Both the position numbers and the translations under genes were made by a program. Below, piece after piece: positions 25,482 to 34,638 of a DNA stretch of 64,000 nt. How positions within the stretch are numbered: the stretch's first letter is position 1; every line of letters begins with the position of its first letter. The notes beneath the pieces were generated by a model. The model was not told the DNA's origin, did not search any database, and saw only the letters and a program-made list of their open reading frames with translations. This stretch comes from Sphingobium yanoikuyae (lineage in GTDB: Bacteria; Pseudomonadota; Alphaproteobacteria; Sphingomonadales; Sphingomonadaceae): the NCBI RefSeq assembly GCF_013001025.1, contig NZ_CP053021.1:248001-312000 (forward strand). The letters are read 5' to 3'.

Positions 25482-25549
25482 GAATGAGGCTTGCAGTATC
25501 CTCCCCGGGGGGATACTGCAAGCCTCATTCATATCCCCCCGGGGAGGAT
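25482..25549. promoter_or_regulatory. Large palindromic operator between nreA-like and nreB-like genes
   Basis: Positions 25482-25530 form a 49-bp inverted repeat with 24-base arms and one mismatch, centred on C at 25506; the outer arm is GAATGAGGCTTGCAGTATCC. Its core, ATCCTCCCCGGGGGGAT, is repeated in inverted orientation at 25533-25549 (ATCCCCCCGGGGAGGAT). C/G tracts flanked by AT are what CsoR/RcnR-family tetramers bind, so two operators are likely. They cover the space just before both start codons. Confidence 0.75.
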
Positions 25550-25570
25550 GATTCGTGATGAGGTCATGCA

Positions 25571-26908
25571 ATGCTTTCGGTGTTGAGCAATCGGACATAC
25601 CGTCACCTGTTCCTGGCGCAGGTGGTGGCTTTGGTCGGAACCGGGCTGGCTACGGTCGCGCTGGGGCTGCTCGCCTATGACATTGCCGGCGGATCGGCAG
25701 GCGCAGTGCTGGGGACCGCGCTGGCCATCAAGATGATCGCCTATATTGGTGTGGCTCCCGTCGTAGGCGCCTTTGCCGACAGGCTGCCGCGTCGCGCCTT
25801 TCTCGTCACGATGGATGTGCTGCGCGCCGCCGTCGCGATCTGCCTGCCGTTCGTCAGCGAGATCTGGCAGATCTACGTCCTGATCTTCGTGCTTCAGTCT
25901 GCATCGGCAGCGTTCACGCCCACTTTTCAGGCGACCATTCCCGATGTCCTGCCGGAAGAGCGCGACTATACCAAGGCGCTCGCCCTGTCGCGGCTGGCTT
26001 ATGATATGGAAAGCCTGACGAGCCCGATGCTCGCGGCTGCCTTGCTGACTGTCATCAACTTCCACTGGTTATTCTCGGGCACGGCGGTCGGTTTCGTCGG
26101 TTCGGCCATTCTGGTCCTGTCGACCACCTTGCCTCGAGCGCTCAACCGTAAGGAGGTGCGCACTGGCATTTATGCCAAGACCACCAGGGGCATGCGGATT
26201 TACCTCAAGACGCCACGGCTGCGCGGCCTTCTCGCTTTGACCTTTGCTTCGGCGGCGGCGAGTTCGATGGTGATCGTCAACACTGTTGTCATTGTGCGGG
26301 ACCAGCTTGGCCTTGGCCAGCGGGACGTTGCCTTCACGCTGGCAGCCTTTGGTGGAGGCTCTATCCTCGCTGCGCTGGGGTTGCCCCGTATTCTCGACCG
26401 CATATCCGACCGCTCGATCATGATCACTGCCGCAGCAGTGCTGGCTTGGGGGCTTGCGATCATGGGTGCCCTCACGCACTGGTTCGGCAGTTCTTCCAAC
26501 TATTGGTCCATACTGCTCGCGGGTTGGTTTGTCCTGGGTATGGCCTATTCGATGAGTGTCACCCCGTCGGGGCGGCTACTGAAAAGGTCGGCCAATGCGG
26601 AAGATCGGCCTGCACTCTTTGCGGCGCAGTTCGCCCTGAGCCACGGAAGCTGGTTGATCTGCTATCCGCTTGCTGGCCAGCTTGGCGCGAGAGAAAATCA
26701 GGTAATGACGTTCATTGCCATGTCGATCATCGCGCATTTTGGTGTGATCGCTGCTTATTTGCTGTGGCCGAGCGCGGATCCTGACGAACTTCCGCATGAT
26801 CACGTCGATCTTGATGCAGACCATCCCCACCTTCGGGACAAGCATGGCCAAAGCGCTGGCCACGCCTATGTGATCGACGATCTTCATCAGCATTGGCCAA
26901 GATCATGA
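25571..26908 (+). CDS. nreB: NreB-type MFS nickel exporter
   Basis: A 445-residue major facilitator with 12 helices. LVGTGLATVALGLLAYDIAG, then PVVGAFADRLPRRAFLVTMD (the loop 2-3 MFS motif) and a matching second half are seen. The C-terminal cytosolic tail is rich in His and Asp (HDHVDLDADHPHLRDKHGQS, ending DDLHQHW), as in NreB of Achromobacter, a nickel-resistance protein. Together with the divergent DUF156 repressor this gives a nreAB-like pair. The stop overlaps the start of the next small gene (ATGA). Confidence 0.75.
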   Translation: MLSVLSNRTYRHLFLAQVVALVGTGLATVALGLLAYDIAGGSAGAVLGTALAIKMIAYIGVAPVVGAFADRLPRRAFLVTMDVLRAAVAICLPFVSEIWQIYVLIFVLQSASAAFTPTFQATIPDVLPEERDYTKALALSRLAYDMESLTSPMLAAALLTVINFHWLFSGTAVGFVGSAILVLSTTLPRALNRKEVRTGIYAKTTRGMRIYLKTPRLRGLLALTFASAAASSMVIVNTVVIVRDQLGLGQRDVAFTLAAFGGGSILAALGLPRILDRISDRSIMITAAAVLAWGLAIMGALTHWFGSSSNYWSILLAGWFVLGMAYSMSVTPSGRLLKRSANAEDRPALFAAQFALSHGSWLICYPLAGQLGARENQVMTFIAMSIIAHFGVIAAYLLWPSADPDELPHDHVDLDADHPHLRDKHGQSAGHAYVIDDLHQHWPRS

Positions 26909-27357
26909 CTCGTTCTTTCGGTCGATCCGGCTTGCCGAGCGCATGTGACGAAGATAGCGTGCGCGCCATGCGAGCATTGCACTCATCCCGGCGTAACAGC
27001 ACGGCGCTTATATGGCGTCGGCGCGTGTCGACGCTGTGCGGCCTGCTCGCTTTGTTGGGTGTGACCCTGCTGACCACTTGGCATGACACCCTACCTCAGG
27101 CGCATGCGGCCCAGCAGGTCGCGTCCAGCGTCGCCGATCACGATCATCACCATGACCGGCATGAGTCGAAGGACCAGCCTGACCTGGCAGACATGATGCA
27201 CATTGCTGCACATGCCGCGCATCAGTCGACAGATCTCCCGTCGCAGCCCGTCATAGTTGCAGATGTTGCGCCGGTCGCTGGGCGTTGGGAGCTGTTCCAC
27301 GCTGCCGCGTTGGGTTCCACGGGGCCAGCCTCTCTCTTGAGACCACCCGAGGTCTGA
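26905..27357 (+). CDS. Small secreted His-rich protein heading the second czc operon
   Basis: A 150-residue protein; ATG 26905 overlaps the nreB stop, and ATG 26968 is an alternative. A long basic N-terminus precedes a membrane or signal segment (LCGLLALLGVTLLTTW). The mature part has ADHDHHHDRHESKDQPD and MMHIAAHAAHQ and ends ASLLRPPEV. It belongs with the three other small His-rich proteins here, which share only layout and the final proline motif. Likely periplasmic metal binding; the function is not established. Confidence 0.55.
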   Translation: MTRSFGRSGLPSACDEDSVRAMRALHSSRRNSTALIWRRRVSTLCGLLALLGVTLLTTWHDTLPQAHAAQQVASSVADHDHHHDRHESKDQPDLADMMHIAAHAAHQSTDLPSQPVIVADVAPVAGRWELFHAAALGSTGPASLLRPPEV

Positions 27358-27363
27358 TCCCTG

Positions 27364-27379
27364 GCGCGCATCTGCGCGC
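27364..27379 (+). promoter_or_regulatory. Short GC hairpin before czcC-like gene
   Basis: GCGCGC ATCT GCGCGC followed by ATCTTTTG seven bases after the small His-rich gene. It looks like a weak intrinsic terminator or attenuator. The first operon has a palindrome in the equivalent spot (5199-5236). Confidence 0.4.
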
Positions 27380-27412
27380 ATCTTTTGATCAGACCTACGA
27401 GGGAATTACACA

Positions 27413-28681
27413 ATGCAAGCCTTTCGAGGCCGGCTGCCGCGTATTGCGGTATCCGGCGCGGTCGTTGCGACCTGCCTTATGGCGGGTGGCACGGCTGCAA
27501 GCGCGCAAGTCGCGCCACCATTTGCCGAGCTTTTTCGGCAAACCAGCGAAGCGCCACGTCAATTGGAGCTCGAAGCCGAAGTAGATCGAGCCGAAGGATT
27601 GGCACGGCAGGCACGCGCATATCCCAATCCGACCGTGAGCGTCATGACGGAGAATGTGGGGGGGCAACGCCCTTACAACCGCTTCGGTCGTGCGGAAAAC
27701 ACGCTCCAGGTAAACCAGCCGCTTGAGCTTTTCGGAAAGCGCTCCGCTCGCATTGCGGCAGGCGAAGCAGGCGTGGTCGCTGCTCAGGCGCGTACGCGTG
27801 ACGGCCGGCTGTCCTATGCATATGAACTGGCGCGTGCCTATGCTGGCGCTGAAGTCGCCGATCGCAGGATCGGGCTGGCTGAAGATGAACTGGAAGAAGC
27901 AGAAGCGGATCTTAAGGCCGCCCGCGCTCTGGTTGAAGCGGGCAAGGAAGCCCGGCTTCGCGGCCTTCAGGCTGAAACCGAAGTGAATTCGCTAAGGGCT
28001 GTCGTCGATACGGCCAAAGCAGAGCGGGTTGGCGCCTATTCCCGCCTGACTGCGCTCAGTGGTCAGTCGGTGTCTTATTCGACGCTTGCCGAACCCATGT
28101 TGGACCGGTTGGCGCCGATGAAGGGGCAGGGGCCCATCGACCCGACGCAGACGGCGCCGTATCTGGCAGCGAAAGCTGACGCAGAAGCCGCCGCGCGGCG
28201 GGTGACGTCCGCCAAGCGGCAGGCCATTCCTGATGTGACGGTGTCCGTCGGCGTTAGACGGCTTGAGGTCGATAACGCGAATGCTCTGCTGGCAGCTGTG
28301 AGCGTGCCATTCCCGCTCTTCGACAGGAACCGCGGCAACATCGACGCTGCGCAGGCCGAACTGCGCGGCGCGCAGGCACGGGAGGCGGCAACCCGGTTGG
28401 AGGCCGAGGCTGCAATCCAGGCTTCGCTTGCCCTAAACGAAGCGGCAGACGCCAGAGCAGCGGCTGCGGATAGAACGCTGTCCACGGCCGAAGAAAGTTA
28501 CCGGCTTGCACGCATCGCCTATGAAGCGGGGAAGTCCCCGCTGATCGAATTGCTAGCTGCCCGCCATGGCCTGGGAGCTGCTCGCGGCGTGGTGCTCGAT
28601 GCCCGCGCTGCCCAGTTCGATGCCCGCGCCAGCCTTGCACGGCTTGAGGGCCGCACCATCACCGGAGAACCCGTCCAATGA
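27413..28681 (+). CDS. CzcC/CnrC-type outer-membrane factor
   Basis: A 422-residue TolC-superfamily protein with a signal peptide (ending AASAQV). It has the duplicated helical OEP organisation, with YPNPTVSVMTENVGGQRPYN and NQPLELFGKRSARIAAGEAG near the N-terminus and IAYEAGKSPLIELLAARHGL near the C-terminus. It resembles the first CzcC (5262-6524) in layout and motifs but is clearly diverged, so the two operons are separate acquisitions and not a recent duplication. Its stop overlaps the next start by 4 bases. Confidence 0.85.
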   Translation: MQAFRGRLPRIAVSGAVVATCLMAGGTAASAQVAPPFAELFRQTSEAPRQLELEAEVDRAEGLARQARAYPNPTVSVMTENVGGQRPYNRFGRAENTLQVNQPLELFGKRSARIAAGEAGVVAAQARTRDGRLSYAYELARAYAGAEVADRRIGLAEDELEEAEADLKAARALVEAGKEARLRGLQAETEVNSLRAVVDTAKAERVGAYSRLTALSGQSVSYSTLAEPMLDRLAPMKGQGPIDPTQTAPYLAAKADAEAAARRVTSAKRQAIPDVTVSVGVRRLEVDNANALLAAVSVPFPLFDRNRGNIDAAQAELRGAQAREAATRLEAEAAIQASLALNEAADARAAAADRTLSTAEESYRLARIAYEAGKSPLIELLAARHGLGAARGVVLDARAAQFDARASLARLEGRTITGEPVQ

Positions 28682-29832
28682 AGTCCGACAACACACTCTA
28701 TGCCGGCGCTGCGGTCGGCCTCATTCTGGCGGCACTGGCCGGCTTCGGCGTTGCACGCATGACAGCGCCCAGCGCACCGGTGGCTGAGGAAAGCGCTGCG
28801 GAAGCAGAGGCCCAGCCTGCCGATACCTTGGAAATCACTGCGGACGGCATCAAGACCTCGGCAATCTCGGTTGAAGCTGTCTCCGGCTCCAGTCTCTCGG
28901 GGATCGTCATGGCGAGCGCCACGGTTGAAGCTACGCCTGATGCCGAGGCTGTTCTAACCGCGCGAGCGCCAGGCACGGTGACGCGCATCTTCAAGCGTAT
29001 CGGTGATACGGTTCAGGCCGGTGAGGCGATCGCGCTGGTGGAAAGTCGTGATGCCTCGGCAATCGCGGCTGATCGGGGGACCGCGGCGGCGCGCGCGACA
29101 CTCGCTGCGCGGCAATTAGCCCGCGAGAAGAGCCTGCTCGCGCAAGGTGTATCGGCGCGGGCGGACTATGAAACGGCCGAAGCCAATCTGGCGGTAGCTC
29201 GGGCCGAAGCGCGCCAGGCGGACGCGGCTGCGCGTGCAGCACGGGTTGCTGGCGATGGTCGGTCCGTATCTGTCGTGAGCTCGGTCTCTGGTCGGATCAC
29301 ATCGGCAACAGCAAGTCTGGGTTCGTTCGTCCAGGCGGAGACAGAACTGTTCCGGGTTGCAGATCCGCGCAGCATCCAGATCGAGGCCGCGGTTCCTGTG
29401 GCTGACGCTGGCCGGGTAAAGGCTGGCGATCGGGTGGAACTCACGACGTCCGACGGCCAGAAGGTGGAAGGGCGTGTGCGCTCGGCGACCGGTGTTGTCG
29501 ACGCGCAGACCCGGCAAGCCACAGTCGTCATCACCCCGAGCGGTGGTGGCAGCGCGATCGCTCCGGGACAGCTTGTGCAGGCACGTATCTTCGCCAGCGG
29601 TGGCCAGGGTGCCAGCGGTGTTACGGTGCCGCAGGATGCAGTCCAGACAGTCGGCGAACGGACAGTGGTTTTTGTCCGCACACCCAAGGGCTTCAAGGCA
29701 CAGACCGTTCAGGTCGCCAGTCGCAGTGGCGGCATGGTTGCGATTGCGGTTGGCCTGAAGGCGGGGCAGCAGATCGCGACGACCAACGCCTTCCTCCTCA
29801 AGGCTGAGCTTGAGAAGGAGTCGGCAGAATGA
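28678..29832 (+). CDS. CzcB/CnrB-type periplasmic adaptor
   Basis: A 384-residue membrane fusion protein. It has an N-terminal anchor helix (YAGAAVGLILAALAGFGVAR) without a lipobox Cys, unlike its paralogue at 6528. Lipoyl halves (ARAPGTVTRIFKRIGDTVQA and VVSSVSGRITSATASLGSFV) flank an Ala-rich coiled-coil hairpin. The C-terminal part GLKAGQQIATTNAFLLKAEL matches CzcB ends. It bridges the inner-membrane pump and the outer-membrane channel. It overlaps both neighbours by 4 bases, indicating tight translational coupling. Confidence 0.85.
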   Translation: MKSDNTLYAGAAVGLILAALAGFGVARMTAPSAPVAEESAAEAEAQPADTLEITADGIKTSAISVEAVSGSSLSGIVMASATVEATPDAEAVLTARAPGTVTRIFKRIGDTVQAGEAIALVESRDASAIAADRGTAAARATLAARQLAREKSLLAQGVSARADYETAEANLAVARAEARQADAAARAARVAGDGRSVSVVSSVSGRITSATASLGSFVQAETELFRVADPRSIQIEAAVPVADAGRVKAGDRVELTTSDGQKVEGRVRSATGVVDAQTRQATVVITPSGGGSAIAPGQLVQARIFASGGQGASGVTVPQDAVQTVGERTVVFVRTPKGFKAQTVQVASRSGGMVAIAVGLKAGQQIATTNAFLLKAELEKESAE

Positions 29833-32800
29833 TTGCGCGCATCCTCAGTCTATCCGTCAGGATGAGATGGGCGGTGTTGTTCCTGACACTCGCCATTGTC
29901 GGATTTGGCGGCTGGCAGATCACCAAGCTGCCGATCGACGCCGTGCCGGACATCACCAACCGTCAGGTGCAGGTCAACACCTTCAATCCCACGCTCGGCC
30001 CGGTCGACATGGAAAAGCAGGTGACTTATCCGGTCGAGACGGCCCTTGCCGGCATTCCAGGTCTCACCATGACCCGGTCGCTCACGCGTAACGGGTTCAG
30101 CCAGGTGACGGCGATCTTCACGGACAGCACGGACATCTTCTTTGCTCGTCAGCAGGTCACCGAACGTCTTGCGCAGGCAAAGGATAGTCTGCCTTCCGGC
30201 GTTCAGCCCAATCTGGCGCCGCTCAGCACCGGCCTTGGCGAAATCTTCTTCTACTCGGTGGCATTTCGTCATCCCGATGGGAAGAACGTCAAGATCGTCA
30301 ATGGCCAGCCTGGCTGGCAGTCGGACGGCAGCTACCTCACGCCTGAAGGCGAGCGACTAACCACCGAACTGGCGAAGGCGGCCTATCTGCGCACCGTGCA
30401 GGACTGGATCATCCGTCCGCAAATGCGCAATGTCAAAGGCGTGGCCGGCGTCGATTCCAACGGCGGCTTCGTGAAGCAGTATCTGGTGCAGCCCAATCTC
30501 AACGCGCTGGCCACCTATGGCCTGTCGGTGACGGAACTGGCTGATGCTTTGCAGCGGGCGAACCTGTCGGCAGGCTCCAACTACATCAAGCGGGCCGGGG
30601 AGAGCTTCCTGGTTCGCGCCGATGCGCGCCTGAAGTCGATTGAGGAAATCGAGGAGGCGGTCGTTGCGACCCGTGCCGGCGTGCCGGTGCGCGTGCGTGA
30701 TGTCGGTGAAGTGGTTATCGGTGGCGCGGTCCGCACCGGCTCCGGCAGCCGCATGGGATCCGAAGCTGTGATCTCGACCGTCCTGATGCTGGTGGGCGAC
30801 AACAGCCGCATCGTGGCGATGAGCGCGGCGGAGAAGCTCACGCAGATCAACAAGGGTCTGCCGCCAGACGTCTTTGCCGAGCCGGTCTATAACCGCTCGA
30901 AGCTGGTGAATGCGACCATTTCGACGGTCGAGAAGAACCTGACCGAAGGCGCGCTTCTCGTCATCGTGGTGCTTTTCCTGCTGCTGGGCAACATCCGCGC
31001 GGCGCTGATCACGGCGGCGGTCATTCCGGTGACCATGTTGATGACGGCCAGCGGCATGAACGCCATTGGGGAATCCGGCAACCTCATGAGCCTTGGTGCG
31101 CTCGACTTCGGTCTGATCGTCGACGGCGCGGTTATCATCGTTGAGAATGCGCTGCGACGGCTCGCTGAACGGCAGGAGCATGAAGGGCGTCTGCTGACGT
31201 TGTCGGAGCGGCTGGGCGAGACGACGGAGGCTGCGGTCGAGATGGTTCGACCGACCGTCTACGGGCAGCTCATCATCTTCCTCGTGTTTGTGCCGTTACT
31301 GACCTTCCAGGGTGTCGAGGGCAAGACCTTCTCGCCGATGGCGGTCACGCTCATGATTGCTCTGGCCTCGGCCTTCATCCTCTCGATTACCTTTATCCCT
31401 GCGATGATCGCCATCGTGATCAAGGGGAAGGTGAGCGAGACGGAAGTGAAACCGATCCGTTGGTTCAAGGAAAAGTACGAGCCGCTCCTGAAGAAAGCCG
31501 TGGCGCGTCCCTTGCCGTTCATTGCGGCCGGCGGTGGCATGTTCCTGGCAGCCGTCCTGTGCTTCGGCCTGCTGGGCGAAGAATTCATGCCCCAGCTTGA
31601 CGAGAAGGACATCACGGTCACGAACTTCCGTGTGCCGTCGGCCTCGATCGACCAGTCGACAGAGATGCAGCTGCGGATCGAGAATACGCTAAAGACGCTG
31701 CCGGAAGTGGCTCTCGTATTCTCCAAGAACGGTAACGCGGACCTGGGCACCGATCCCATGCCGCCAAATGCCTCGGACACCTATGTCATCCCCAAGCCCG
31801 AGAGTGAGTGGCCATCCGATGTGAAGAGCAAGGACGATATCCTCAAGCGGATCGAAGCGAGGATGAAGCCGCTGATCGGCAATCGGACGGAGATCCAGCA
31901 GCCGATCCAGATGCGCTTCAACGAGCTTATCGCGGGCGTTCGGGCTGACGTGGCCATCAAGCTCTATGGCGATGACCTCGATCAGATGAGCCAGCAGGCG
32001 CAGCGCATTGCTGCGGTGGTTCGGAAGATCCCCGGTGCCGGCGATGTCAGTGCCGAGCAGACATCCGGCGCGCCGACGTTTGACGTGCAGATCGACCGAC
32101 TGGCGGTCGCGCGTTACGGCCTTTCGGTCGAAGAGGTTGCCAATACCGTGGCGGCTGCTCTTGGTGGCCGGGAAGCCGGGCTGCTGTTCGAAGGTGACCG
32201 TCGCTTCTCGGTCGTGGTCCGTCTACCCGATGCGCAGCGCGATGATCTGGAAACGCTGGGGTCCATCCCGGTGATGTTGCCTACCCCAGAAGGTCAGGTG
32301 GCAAGGTCCATCCCGCTCCGCGAGGTGGCACGGTTCAGCTTCACATCAGGGCTGAACCAGATCAGCCGCGAGAATGGCAAGCGTATGGTGATCGTGCAAA
32401 TCAACGTGCGTGGCCGAGATCTGGGCGGCTTCGTCACAGAGGCGCAGCAGAAGGTTGGCGAACTCCAACTGCCTGCTGGCATGTACACCGATTGGGGCGG
32501 CACGTTCGAAAGCCTTCAGTCGGCGCGTCTGCGTCTGCTGATCGTGGTGCCGATCTGCTTCGCCGCGATCTTCGCACTTCTCTACATGGCATTGGGTGGC
32601 GCTATCCCAGCAGCGATCGTGTTTAGTGCGGTGCCCATGGCTCTCGCGGGCGGTGTTTTCGCTCTGCTGCTGCGCGGAATTCCGTTCTCCATCACGGCTG
32701 CGGTGGGCTTCATTGCTCTCTCCGGTGTCGCGGTGTTGAATGGCCTCGTCATGATGAGCGCCATCCGCAAATATCGAGAGGATGGGGCAGAGGAGGATCA

Positions 32801-33065
32801 GGCGATCATCGGCGGCGCGATGGAGCGCGTGCGGCCGGTGCTGATGACTGCGCTCGTGGCAAGTCTCGGCTTCGTGCCGATGGCCCTCGCTACGGGGACA
32901 GGGGCTGAAGTGCAGCGACCGCTTGCCACGGTGGTCATTGGTGGCCTCATCACGTCGACGGCGCTGACGTTGCTCGTGTTGCCGGCGATCACGGCATTCA
33001 TGGGGCGCCTCAAGAAGAAACAGGCGCAAGAGTCGTCGGGTAATTCCGAACCGGCAACTGCTTAA
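29829..33065 (+). CDS. CzcA/CnrA-type heavy-metal RND transporter
   Basis: A 1078-residue HME-RND pump with the usual 12-helix layout. The signature DFGLIVDGAVIIVENALRR begins at about residue 426, the divalent-cation pattern. KLPIDAVPDITNRQVQVNT and the pore-domain motifs QPIQMRFNELIAGVRADVAI are shared with the first CzcA. Beside a nreAB-type pair and a hupE-like gene, nickel and cobalt are the most likely substrates (Ncc/Cnr-like), but this is context-based. Confidence 0.9.
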   Translation: MIARILSLSVRMRWAVLFLTLAIVGFGGWQITKLPIDAVPDITNRQVQVNTFNPTLGPVDMEKQVTYPVETALAGIPGLTMTRSLTRNGFSQVTAIFTDSTDIFFARQQVTERLAQAKDSLPSGVQPNLAPLSTGLGEIFFYSVAFRHPDGKNVKIVNGQPGWQSDGSYLTPEGERLTTELAKAAYLRTVQDWIIRPQMRNVKGVAGVDSNGGFVKQYLVQPNLNALATYGLSVTELADALQRANLSAGSNYIKRAGESFLVRADARLKSIEEIEEAVVATRAGVPVRVRDVGEVVIGGAVRTGSGSRMGSEAVISTVLMLVGDNSRIVAMSAAEKLTQINKGLPPDVFAEPVYNRSKLVNATISTVEKNLTEGALLVIVVLFLLLGNIRAALITAAVIPVTMLMTASGMNAIGESGNLMSLGALDFGLIVDGAVIIVENALRRLAERQEHEGRLLTLSERLGETTEAAVEMVRPTVYGQLIIFLVFVPLLTFQGVEGKTFSPMAVTLMIALASAFILSITFIPAMIAIVIKGKVSETEVKPIRWFKEKYEPLLKKAVARPLPFIAAGGGMFLAAVLCFGLLGEEFMPQLDEKDITVTNFRVPSASIDQSTEMQLRIENTLKTLPEVALVFSKNGNADLGTDPMPPNASDTYVIPKPESEWPSDVKSKDDILKRIEARMKPLIGNRTEIQQPIQMRFNELIAGVRADVAIKLYGDDLDQMSQQAQRIAAVVRKIPGAGDVSAEQTSGAPTFDVQIDRLAVARYGLSVEEVANTVAAALGGREAGLLFEGDRRFSVVVRLPDAQRDDLETLGSIPVMLPTPEGQVARSIPLREVARFSFTSGLNQISRENGKRMVIVQINVRGRDLGGFVTEAQQKVGELQLPAGMYTDWGGTFESLQSARLRLLIVVPICFAAIFALLYMALGGAIPAAIVFSAVPMALAGGVFALLLRGIPFSITAAVGFIALSGVAVLNGLVMMSAIRKYREDGAEEDQAIIGGAMERVRPVLMTALVASLGFVPMALATGTGAEVQRPLATVVIGGLITSTALTLLVLPAITAFMGRLKKKQAQESSGNSEPATA

Positions 33066-33072
33066 TCGAAAG

Positions 33073-33099
33073 GCAGGCGGCGGCGGAGCTGCCGCCTGC
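33073..33099 (+). terminator. GC-rich hairpin after second czcA
   Basis: GCAGGCGGC (33073-33081) and GCCGCCTGC (33091-33099) form a 9-bp stem with a 9-base loop eight bases after the stop codon, followed by TTCATCTATG. It sits as in the first operon, where a hairpin also follows czcA, and may limit read-through or stabilise the upstream message. Confidence 0.5.
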
Positions 33100-33148
33100 T
33101 TCATCTATGATTTGCTCAACGCCAGACCCTCGAGGATTGGAAAGTGCC

Positions 33149-33625
33149 ATGTTCCTTGACGAACGTTCTCGATTTTCTGTCCGCTCAGGCCAGCTGGCTA
33201 TCGTAATGATGGCGGCGCTGGCGGCCGGGGCTTGCTCATCTGGCGATGGCAATGGCCAACTCAGCGCCGACGACCAGGCGCTGCTCAGCGATCGCGAAGC
33301 TCATCATGAATTTCAGTGCAATGATGGCTCCCTTCTCCACGCGGCGTACCGCGATGAGGGACTGGTGATGATCCTGAGTGGACCCGCGCAACCGCAGCCG
33401 ATCCGCCTGACTGCTCCGGCTCAAGGGCTGACCTATGTCGGGGAAGGCATCACAGCTACGATCACCAATCGCGTCCTGCGCATCAGCGAAACAGACCGGC
33501 CGGAGCGCACCTGCACCTCGGGCAAGCCGTTGGGCCTTAGCCCTGTAGAACTAGCCGACGACTTGGTTCGTGACGAGAATAGGTCATCTGACGCTCGCAA
33601 TTTTGTTGAGAATCATTCGCGATAA
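33149..33625 (+). CDS. MliC-like lipoprotein (paralogue)
   Basis: A 158-residue lipoprotein; ATG 33149 is chosen because it precedes a proper signal (lipobox AGAC). The core HEFQCNDGSLLHAAYRDEGL, then PIRLTAPAQGLTYVGEGITA and a late Cys (RTCTSG) match the lipoprotein at 12507 and the MliC barrel. A C-terminal extension of about 30 residues is extra. As in the first operon it follows czcA and its hairpin, so the CBA-MliC order is conserved between two diverged operons. Confidence 0.6.
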   Translation: MFLDERSRFSVRSGQLAIVMMAALAAGACSSGDGNGQLSADDQALLSDREAHHEFQCNDGSLLHAAYRDEGLVMILSGPAQPQPIRLTAPAQGLTYVGEGITATITNRVLRISETDRPERTCTSGKPLGLSPVELADDLVRDENRSSDARNFVENHSR

Positions 33626-33695
33626 TCTATCGTGTGTGCGGTTTGCCGCCCGTTGAATGGCCGTTTGGATGAATGAGAGAAGGAAGGAGTGACGA

Positions 33696-34025
33696 ATGCG
33701 AACTTATCCATTCCTCTCTGTCCTGCTTGTAATCGCTATGATGATCTCACACGGCTCGCTGCTGACCGTGTCACAGCATTTCCACAAAAGCGACCGACCA
33801 TCCGTTGAGGCTACTACAGAGCATCAACATTTTTCAGAAAACCATGAGGAGCCGGGCAGCGCTACAGGAGGCGGTCACGTTCATCTAGTCGGTGATCGCG
33901 TGCCAGATGACCATGGGCTGAAACCTGTCCCGACTGGGAAGGCTATCCATAGCGGCGCGCATCGCCAGCCTTTCATGGCGCCGTTCATCATGGCTCCGTT
34001 ACTCGAGCCGCCATCGATATCCTGA
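33696..34025 (+). CDS. Small secreted His-containing protein
   Basis: A 109-residue protein with a signal peptide (MRTYPFLSVLLVIAMMISHG) and a ribosome site AAGGAG upstream. The mature chain has scattered His residues (QHFHKSDRP, EHQHFSENHEE, GGHVHLVGD) and ends APLLEPPSIS. It is the fourth member of the group of small proteins noted at 4852, 24776 and 26905. It precedes the truncated hupE-like gene. Probable periplasmic metal binding, inferred. Confidence 0.55.
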   Translation: MRTYPFLSVLLVIAMMISHGSLLTVSQHFHKSDRPSVEATTEHQHFSENHEEPGSATGGGHVHLVGDRVPDDHGLKPVPTGKAIHSGAHRQPFMAPFIMAPLLEPPSIS

Positions 34026-34107
34026 AGCATGGCAGTGCGAGGCGTTGGTCTCGCACTTGGTGCTGATCTGCCGGCGTCGAGGCGCTGGCGACCATACGGA
34101 TATCTAT

Positions 34108-34638
34108 ATGAAACTCAGACTGGCTCGACCGTGGGCATGTTATGCTGCGGTCTTTACAGCCTTGGCGTTTTTCGTCGTCGATGTGGCCTTGGCTCACGGC
34201 GTCGCGGAAGGCGACAAAGGCTATATCGAAGAAACGACCGGCCCTCAGATAGGGGCGTTTCTCTATCTAGGCGCCAAGCACATGGTCACCGGATACGACC
34301 ATTTGCTGTTCCTGTTCGGCGTCATCTTCTTCCTCTACCGGATGCGCGAAGTGGCATCCTATGTCACGCTGTTCGCTATCGGTCACAGCACGACCCTGAT
34401 CGCAGGGGTGCTGCTGGGAACGAATGTTAGCGCCTATCTTGTCGATGCGATCATCGGCTTGTCGGTCGTTTACAAGGCGCTCGACAATCTCGGTGCGTTT
34501 CAGCGTTGGTTCGGGTTCCAGCCGAATACGAAGGCGGCCGTGCTGATCTTTGGCTTCTTTCATGGCTTCCCGGCATCGCCAAGGGTCAGGACCGCGCGTT
34601 CAAGGGCTGGATCAACAGCGATCGTATCGTCGCGGTAG
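34108..34638 (+). pseudogene. hupE: HupE/UreJ-family Ni/Co permease gene, 3' part lost
   Basis: It starts MKLRLARPWACYAAVF with a signal-like helix and then LGAKHMVTGYDHLLFLFGVI, FAIGHSTTLIAGVLLGTNV and AAVLIFGFFHGF, which are HupE/UreJ_2 motifs with His and Asp residues thought to handle Ni or Co. Homology stops at about 34570, after GFFHGF, where family members continue with several more helices. The last ~23 codons are unrelated. The gene is therefore broken at a junction that also truncates a minus-strand gene from the other side. Confidence 0.75.
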
